This document shows positions 5,906-10,117 of a stretch of DNA of 10,117 bases, in pieces (within the stretch, counting starts at the first letter, position 1; every line of letters starts with the position of its first letter). Location of the stretch: contig JAKABA010000139.1 of NCBI GenBank assembly GCA_021802115.1, positions 1-10,117 on the forward strand, read 5' to 3'. Origin of the DNA: a bacterium (GTDB lineage: Bacteria > Chloroflexota > Dormibacteria > UBA8260 > Bog-877). The notes below the pieces were generated by a model, which did not search any database, was not told the DNA's origin, and was given only the letters and a program-made list of their open reading frames with translations. Made by a program: the position numbers and the translations under genes.

Positions 5906-6842
5906 TGGCCCAAGCTGCGCGGAGCTCGCCACCGCCGCCCTGGACGACCGATCCCAGGCGCTGCGCTGGGCCACCGCCCGACTGCCCCTGCCCGGCGATC
6001 AGGAGGCGGTCCACGACACCCGCGTCGCCCTGCGCCGCCTGCGCGAGGCGGTGGCGGCCCTCTCCGCGTGCCTTCGTCCCACCGACAAGAGGCGGGCGCC
6101 GCGCCTGCGCGCCGCCGAGAGAGCCCTGGGCCCGCTGCGCGATGCCGAGGCCCGTTACGAGCTCCTCGCCTCGGTGCTGGGTCCGGTCGCGGTCTCCTGG
6201 GACCGCCGCGATGATCCCCGCGCCGCCGCCGTGTATGGATCGTCGATCCTGCCGGGGGCGACCGGTCCGGAGGCCGGCCTGCGCGGACTCGAGGCCAGGG
6301 CTCGAGGCTGGTTGGCGGACACCGTGGCCGCCGAGATGGCCGGAGAGCGCGAGAGCCTCCTGGGCGGCCGGACGCTGCCCCGGCTCGGCCGCCTGGCCGG
6401 TGGCTTCGAGGTCCTGACCAATCGGCACGGCCGCCAGGCCGCCCGGGCCCTCGCCGGTCAGCAGCTTCCCCGCCTGTTCGAGCTGGCCGCCCTGGGATCC
6501 GCGAGCGAGCGGGAGCTGCATCGCCGTCGCATCCGCACCAGGCGGCTGCGCTACCGGCTCGAGCTCTTCGGCCCGGCGCTGGCGGAGGAGCACCAGCGGG
6601 TGGTGGAGGAGCTGCGCCGGCTCCAGTCCATGCTCGGCAGGTTTCACGACTTAGCGATCCTGGTGGCCTGGATGGACGAGACCTCCCGTCGCGGGCCCCA
6701 CGACCTTCGTCCGGCGCTGCGAAGACTGACCGTCAGGATGGAGCTGGAGCATCAGGCGGCCCGGGAGATTGCCGAGGAGGAGCTGCGCCGGCTCGACGGA
6801 TCGGGCTGGTGGGACGCCGCCCGGCAGGCCTGTCTGGGCTGA
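5892..6842 (+). CDS. CHAD domain-containing protein (polyphosphate-binding type)
   Basis: This 316-residue, mostly helical and very Arg-rich protein has the two-repeat CHAD layout. The first repeat has VHDTRVALRRLREAV (H41, R44, R48, R49, R51) and later LRDAEARYE. The second has ELHRRRIRTRRLRYRLELF (H210 and following Arg residues) and LQSMLGRFHDLAILVAWMD (H252, D253). In CHAD proteins these conserved His and basic residues line a positively charged pocket; several members bind polyphosphate or localise to polyphosphate granules. No CYTH (triphosphatase) domain is fused. The TTG start has GGAGG six bases upstream and overlaps the end of ppx by 14 bases, so the proteins are probably co-produced. 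The likely role is a cytoplasmic polyphosphate-binding partner of Ppx (inference). Confidence 0.88.
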   Translation: MPESDGPSCAELATAALDDRSQALRWATARLPLPGDQEAVHDTRVALRRLREAVAALSACLRPTDKRRAPRLRAAERALGPLRDAEARYELLASVLGPVAVSWDRRDDPRAAAVYGSSILPGATGPEAGLRGLEARARGWLADTVAAEMAGERESLLGGRTLPRLGRLAGGFEVLTNRHGRQAARALAGQQLPRLFELAALGSASERELHRRRIRTRRLRYRLELFGPALAEEHQRVVEELRRLQSMLGRFHDLAILVAWMDETSRRGPHDLRPALRRLTVRMELEHQAAREIAEEELRRLDGSGWWDAARQACLG

Positions 6843-6872
6843 CGGCCGGACCGCAGAACATCCAGCCCTCCT

Positions 6873-8138
6873 GTGGCCCGCACCAAGCTTCCTGAGCTGA
6901 CCGTCCGCCAGGTGCGCCGTCTGGCGCTGGACGCGCAGTCGCTGGGCGCGGCGCCTTTCTCGGCTGCTGCCGCCGGTCCCGACTCGGTGGTCCGTCTGAT
7001 CCGCCGGCTCGGATACGTGCAGCGGGATCCGCTCAGCGTGGTGGCCCAGAGCCATGAGCTGGTGCTGTGGAGTCGCCTCGGTCAGCTGCAGGGGGGCGCG
7101 GTCGAGGTGGGCCTCTGGCAGGACCGGGAGCTGTTCGAGTACTGGGCGCATGCCGCCGCGATCCTCCCCAGCGCGGACTATCCGCTCCACCTCTGGCGCA
7201 TGCGTCACTTCCGACGTCGACCTCCCAGCTATGGGGCGGGAATGGCGGAGTGGATCGCCTCCAACCAGCAGCTCCGCCGCCACCTGTTGCGGCGCCTGGC
7301 GGCGGCGGGTCCCCTGCCCGCGGGCGGGATGGGACTGCCTTCGAAGCGGCCCCGGGACCGCTCCGGGTGGCCAGCTCTGACTGACCAGCAGCGGATGCTG
7401 GAGGTGCTCTGGTTCCAGGGCCTGGTGGGGGTGGCCCGCCGCGACGGGCGTGGCCGGCTGTGGGATCTGATCGAGCGCACGCTGCCGGCGGCGGCGACCG
7501 CGCCGCAGGTCACCCGCACCCAGGCGATGCTCGACCTCGCCGACCGATCGCTGCAGGCCCAGGGGGTTGCGACCGCTCGGCAGATCGCCAGGCACCTGAA
7601 TGGCGGCGCCCCCTCTGGGATCGACCTGTTGGCCGCCCAGCTGGTGCGGCAGGGGCGGGCGCGCGAGGTCGCGGTCCGCGGTCATGACGGGCTGATCCCC
7701 GGCCCCTGGCTGATCTCCTCGGCCGCTCTCGAATCCTGGGAGAGCGGAGCGCTGGACAGCTGGCGGGGGAGGACCGTGCTGCTTTCCCCCTTCGACAACC
7801 TGATCATCGACCGGCGCCGCACCGAGCTGGTCTTCCAGTTCCGGTATCGGATGGAGATCTACCTGCCGCCCGCACGGCGTCAGTTCGGCTATTACGTGCT
7901 CCCGATCCTCTGCGGGGATCGCCTGGTGGGCCGGCTCGACTGCCGCCGAAACCTCGCCGATGGCTGCCTGGAGATCCTCTCGGTGCATGAGGAGCCCGGG
8001 GTTCGAACGCCGGCCGGGATCGCTCCTGCAATCCGCGCGGCGCTGCTGTCCTTGGCCCGAGCGGCCCACCTGGAGTCGATCACATTCCGGGACCCGAAGC
8101 GAGTCGCTGCGCAGTGGCGGGCCGGCCTGCTCGCCTGA
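6873..8138 (+). CDS. YcaQ-family winged-helix DNA glycosylase-like protein (HTH_42)
   Basis: This 421-residue protein belongs to the HTH_42 winged-helix family that includes E. coli YcaQ and Streptomyces AlkZ, DNA glycosylases that unhook alkylation interstrand crosslinks. Characteristic stretches are LGYVQRDPLSVVAQSHELVLWSR (47-68, written in the family pattern), ELFEYWAHAAAILP (86-99) and a C-terminal block from LSPFDNLIIDRRR (304-316) to GYYVLPILCGDRLVGRLD. The QxD catalytic motif of YcaQ-like members appears as Q50-R51-D52, with Arg at a middle position usually described as hydrophobic. The GTG start lies 30 bases after the CHAD stop, with no Shine-Dalgarno sequence or clear -10 box. It probably shares the upstream transcript. 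No functional link to polyphosphate is evident. The family is clear; catalytic activity is inferred. Confidence 0.88.
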   Translation: MARTKLPELTVRQVRRLALDAQSLGAAPFSAAAAGPDSVVRLIRRLGYVQRDPLSVVAQSHELVLWSRLGQLQGGAVEVGLWQDRELFEYWAHAAAILPSADYPLHLWRMRHFRRRPPSYGAGMAEWIASNQQLRRHLLRRLAAAGPLPAGGMGLPSKRPRDRSGWPALTDQQRMLEVLWFQGLVGVARRDGRGRLWDLIERTLPAAATAPQVTRTQAMLDLADRSLQAQGVATARQIARHLNGGAPSGIDLLAAQLVRQGRAREVAVRGHDGLIPGPWLISSAALESWESGALDSWRGRTVLLSPFDNLIIDRRRTELVFQFRYRMEIYLPPARRQFGYYVLPILCGDRLVGRLDCRRNLADGCLEILSVHEEPGVRTPAGIAPAIRAALLSLARAAHLESITFRDPKRVAAQWRAGLLA

Positions 8139-8165
8139 GCAGGGCGCACCGCAGCCCGGTCGGGA

Positions 8166-8171
8166 TATGCT
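8166..8171 (+). promoter_or_regulatory. Candidate -10 box for thiO
   Basis: TATGCT fits TAnnnT and is followed after 7 bases by GTG at 8179, in frame with thiO. It lies in the 28-40 base gap after the YcaQ-type gene and overlaps the alternative ATG start at 8167. Neither start has a well-spaced Shine-Dalgarno sequence, which favours leaderless initiation at 8179. No -35 element was recognised. Confidence 0.3.
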
Positions 8172-9315
8172 CAAGCTCGTGAACGCCGCCGGAGCCACCC
8201 AGGATCGCGTCCGGTGCTTGGTGGTTGGGGGAGGCGTGGTGGGATTGGCCCTGGCCTGGGAGCTCTCCAAACACGGGTGGGCGGTCACGGTGGTGGAGCG
8301 CGAGCCACAGTGCGGCCAGGGCGCCTCAGCCGCCGCCGCGGGGATGCTCGCCGCCGGGGTGGAGGCCGGCGCCCCGGGGCCCTTCCTGGACCTCTGCCGC
8401 CGGAGCTCGCAGATGTGGCGGCCCTGGGCGGAGGAGTTGCGCTCCGACTCCGGGGTGGACTGCGAGCTGGAGACCTCGGGCTTGCTCCGGGTCACCAGCC
8501 GCGCCGACTCGGTGTCGGATCTGGAGGTCCGCCGGGCCTGGCAGCTCACCCAGGGGATCCGTGTCTCCGAGCTGCTCAATTTCGATCAGCTGCGGGCCGA
8601 GGTGCCCGGGATATCCGCCTCGGTGGTGGCCGGTCTGCTCTACCCGGACGAGGCGCACGTCCACACCCACCGGGTGACCCAGGCGCTGGAGCTGGCGGCG
8701 CGCCACCGCGGGGCCACGATCGAAACCGGGATGGAGGTCACCTCACTCCGGGTTGCCGGAGACCGGGTGCTCGCCGTCGGCCCGGGCCGCGAGCTGGAGG
8801 GGGATCTGGCCGTGGTCGCCGCCGGCTCCTGGAGTGGAGAGTTCCTGGCGGAGCTGGGTGTGGACGCATCGGTCGATCCCATTCGGGGCCAGATCGCCGC
8901 CGTGCGCCTGCCCCCGGGAGCGCTACCCCGGATCATCTTCGGCGACGGGGGCTACGTCCTCCAGAAGCGGTCCGGACTGGTGCTGGTCGGGGCCACGGAG
9001 GAAGTGGCCGGTTTTGCGCCGTGGCCAACCCTGGCGGGCATCGAGCGCCTCAGCGCGGTCGCCGCCGACCTCGTTCCCGCGGTGGCCGGGGCGCCGTTCT
9101 CGCACAGCTGGGCGGGCCTGCGGCCCCACTCGGCGGCCGGTCCGATCCTCGGCCGGGCCCCGGCCACGGATAGGGTCTGGCTGGCGACCGGGCATCACCG
9201 CAATGGGATCCTGCTGGCGCCCGCGACCGCGGAGCTCCTGGGCCGAGCCATCCGCGAGGGGACGGATCCCCCCGGGCTGGCCGCCTTCAGGCCGCGGGCG
9301 GCCGGGTCAGGTTGA
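8167..9315 (+). CDS. thiO: ThiO-like FAD-dependent glycine oxidase
   Basis: This DAO-family flavoprotein of 382 residues should oxidise glycine with O2 to iminoacetate (dehydroglycine), the C2-N unit for the thiazole ring of thiamine. The FAD-binding fold is LVVGGGVVGLALA with GGGVVG at 21-26 and the ribose-binding acidic E45. Then come SAAAAGMLAAG (54-64), DPIRGQ (237-242), GGYVLQK (261-267), HSWAGLRP (313-320, R319) and GHHRNGILLAP (342-352), the last being a ThiO hallmark. The ATG at 8167 is used here; GTG at 8179, preceded by TATGCT, is equally good or better. No thiS, thiG or thiE lies nearby and there is no room for a TPP riboswitch, so other thiamine genes must be elsewhere. The last 29 bases overlap the convergent hydrolase gene. 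A related amine or amino acid oxidase cannot be excluded. Confidence 0.85.
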   Translation: MLKLVNAAGATQDRVRCLVVGGGVVGLALAWELSKHGWAVTVVEREPQCGQGASAAAAGMLAAGVEAGAPGPFLDLCRRSSQMWRPWAEELRSDSGVDCELETSGLLRVTSRADSVSDLEVRRAWQLTQGIRVSELLNFDQLRAEVPGISASVVAGLLYPDEAHVHTHRVTQALELAARHRGATIETGMEVTSLRVAGDRVLAVGPGRELEGDLAVVAAGSWSGEFLAELGVDASVDPIRGQIAAVRLPPGALPRIIFGDGGYVLQKRSGLVLVGATEEVAGFAPWPTLAGIERLSAVAADLVPAVAGAPFSHSWAGLRPHSAAGPILGRAPATDRVWLATGHHRNGILLAPATAELLGRAIREGTDPPGLAAFRPRAAGSG

Positions 9316-10021
9316 GCCGCAGACCGTCGAACGCCAGCAGCGCGCCGGGCACCGGCCGCCGCTCGCTGAGGTGGGTCAGCAGGAAGGAGGTGCTCGGGAA
9401 CTCTCGCATCAGCAGCTCCACCTCCTCCTTCCAGAGGTGGATCGGTGCCGGCCTGGACCATCCGGTGCACTCGCACAGGAGGTGGTCGACCGACCCCGCC
9501 AGACGGCGGATCCCCGGGCACAGGGTGGTGTCGCCCGAGTAGCCCAGGCTGACGTCGGGCGACTCCACCCGGATTCCCAGGCAGTGCAGCTGGGGCACGT
9601 GCTCCACTTCGAAGAACTCGAGCCGGTGGGAGCTCAGCTGCTCTGTGACACCATCCGCCACCTCCCTCAGGAGGGGGGGGTGCTGGGAGCAGAAGGAGTT
9701 CCAGAATTCCTTCCCCAGGCTGAGCTCACCGAGGTGGCGCAGGTGGTCGGCGAGATCGCGCGGACCCAGCACCAGCAGGGGCGCGGCCTCGGGCCTGGTC
9801 ACGGCCCTCGCCACCAGCAGCATGGGCAGCTGCCCGACATGGTCACCGTGCAGGTGGGAGATGACCACCGTCTCTATCTCCGCCAGGTCGACCCCCAGCC
9901 GCGCCAGCAGCAGGGGTGCGGGGGCGCCGCAATCCAGGAGCAACTTGCGGTCCACCAGGTAGCCGGCCTGGTGGCCCGTGTCCGCAAAGGCGGACCCACT
10001 GCCGAGGACGGCGAGCTCCAC
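9287..10021 (-). CDS. Metallo-beta-lactamase-fold hydrolase (RNase Z-like)
   Basis: This 244-residue MBL-fold protein has the full dizinc ligand set of the RNase Z/arylsulfatase-like branch: HLHGDH (H56, H58, D60, H61), H141 in EVEHVPQLHCLG, D164 in YSGDT and H217 in LLTHLSERR. It begins with a strand typical of RNase Z relatives, ELAVLGSGSA. It is shorter than bacterial RNase Z (about 300 residues) and the tRNA-binding flexible arm is not clearly seen, so a general phosphodiesterase or small-molecule hydrolase is as likely as tRNA 3' processing. The GTG start directly follows the TGA of an upstream frame (TGAGTG), indicating coupled translation. A run of eight C residues in the coding strand (plus-strand G at 9673-9680) lies near codons 114-117. 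Its 3' end overlaps thiO. Confidence 0.85.
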   Translation of the reverse strand: MELAVLGSGSAFADTGHQAGYLVDRKLLLDCGAPAPLLLARLGVDLAEIETVVISHLHGDHVGQLPMLLVARAVTRPEAAPLLVLGPRDLADHLRHLGELSLGKEFWNSFCSQHPPLLREVADGVTEQLSSHRLEFFEVEHVPQLHCLGIRVESPDVSLGYSGDTTLCPGIRRLAGSVDHLLCECTGWSRPAPIHLWKEEVELLMREFPSTSFLLTHLSERRPVPGALLAFDGLRLNLTRPPAA

Positions 10022-10117
10022 TCAGATGCTCTGCAGCCGGATCACGGTCGGTCTGGAGCCTCCCCGGGTCGGGCGCCGGCCCGCACGCCAGGCGCGCCAC
10101 AGCAGGCGGGGGTAGCC
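10022..10117 (-). CDS. C-terminal fragment of an unidentified gene, cut by the window edge
   Basis: The minus-strand frame entering from the right edge is open for 31 codons and ends in TGA at 10024-10022, immediately before the GTG of the hydrolase gene. The visible tail begins GYPRLLWRAWRAGRR and ends PTVIRLQSI; it is rich in Arg and Trp. The abutting stop/start is typical of operon partners in this window. The fragment is too short to name, and an open stretch of this length also occurs by chance in GC-rich DNA. Confidence 0.4.
   Translation of the reverse strand, partial: GYPRLLWRAWRAGRRPTRGGSRPTVIRLQSI

Noticed and set aside
5817..6647. 276-codon minus-strand frame opposite the CHAD gene
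   Set aside because: The CHAD motifs are clear on the plus strand; this frame is Gln/Gly/Arg-rich shadow sequence.
8139..8166. Possible TPP riboswitch ahead of thiO
   Set aside because: The gap is only 28 bases, far too short for the THI element, and no conserved THI-box sequence is visible.
6651..8579. Very long open frame of 642 codons on the minus strand, opposite the CHAD, YcaQ-type and thiO genes
   Set aside because: It runs antisense across three recognisable genes, is rich in Arg, Gln, Pro and Gly with no domain, and is the usual by-product of high GC content.

Overview
The window is densely coding, GC-rich DNA (roughly 70% G+C by eye) with short or overlapping junctions, GTG and TTG as well as ATG starts, and few Shine-Dalgarno sequences. 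This, together with a RegX3/PhoP-type response regulator, a short Ppx, a CHAD protein, a YcaQ-family protein and several TAnnnT-type -10 boxes 6-8 bases ahead of start codons, suggests a high-GC bacterium of the Actinomycetota or the Chloroflexota/Dormibacterota side. The phylum cannot be fixed from the sequence alone. No mobile element, CRISPR array, tRNA or rRNA was seen, and no gap between genes exceeds about 110 bases.

Left half, minus strand, read from about 4.8 kb down to 0.1 kb: a SixA-like histidine phosphatase, a soluble PAS-containing histidine kinase, PhoU, an OmpR/PhoB-family response regulator, an ABC ATPase and its ABC-2 permease. The start of a further gene runs off the left edge. 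Three junctions are 4-base stop/start overlaps (GTGA, ATGA, ATGA), so the block looks like one translationally coupled operon. A possible second promoter lies just ahead of phoU.

About 110 bases separate this operon from a divergent plus-strand set: a short exopolyphosphatase/GppA-like protein (ppx), a CHAD protein, a YcaQ-type winged-helix protein and a ThiO-like glycine oxidase. The divergent region holds a -10-like box for each side, a perfect 6+6 inverted repeat near their midpoint, and an 11-codon open frame whose stop overlaps the ppx start. thiO converges on, and overlaps by 29 bases, a minus-strand metallo-beta-lactamase-fold hydrolase. That gene directly abuts the tail of another gene running off the right edge.

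Taken together, the core (phosphatase, kinase, PhoU and regulator, facing Ppx and CHAD) reads as a phosphate/polyphosphate signalling and turnover locus. It resembles the gpm1-senX3-regX3 ... ppx1 neighbourhood of mycobacteria, but PhoU sits between kinase and regulator, the kinase has no membrane segment, and a drug/lipid-exporter-type ABC pair is fused to the operon as a possible output. The individual families are known; the arrangement, the possible leader peptide and the divergent operator are the parts most worth checking.
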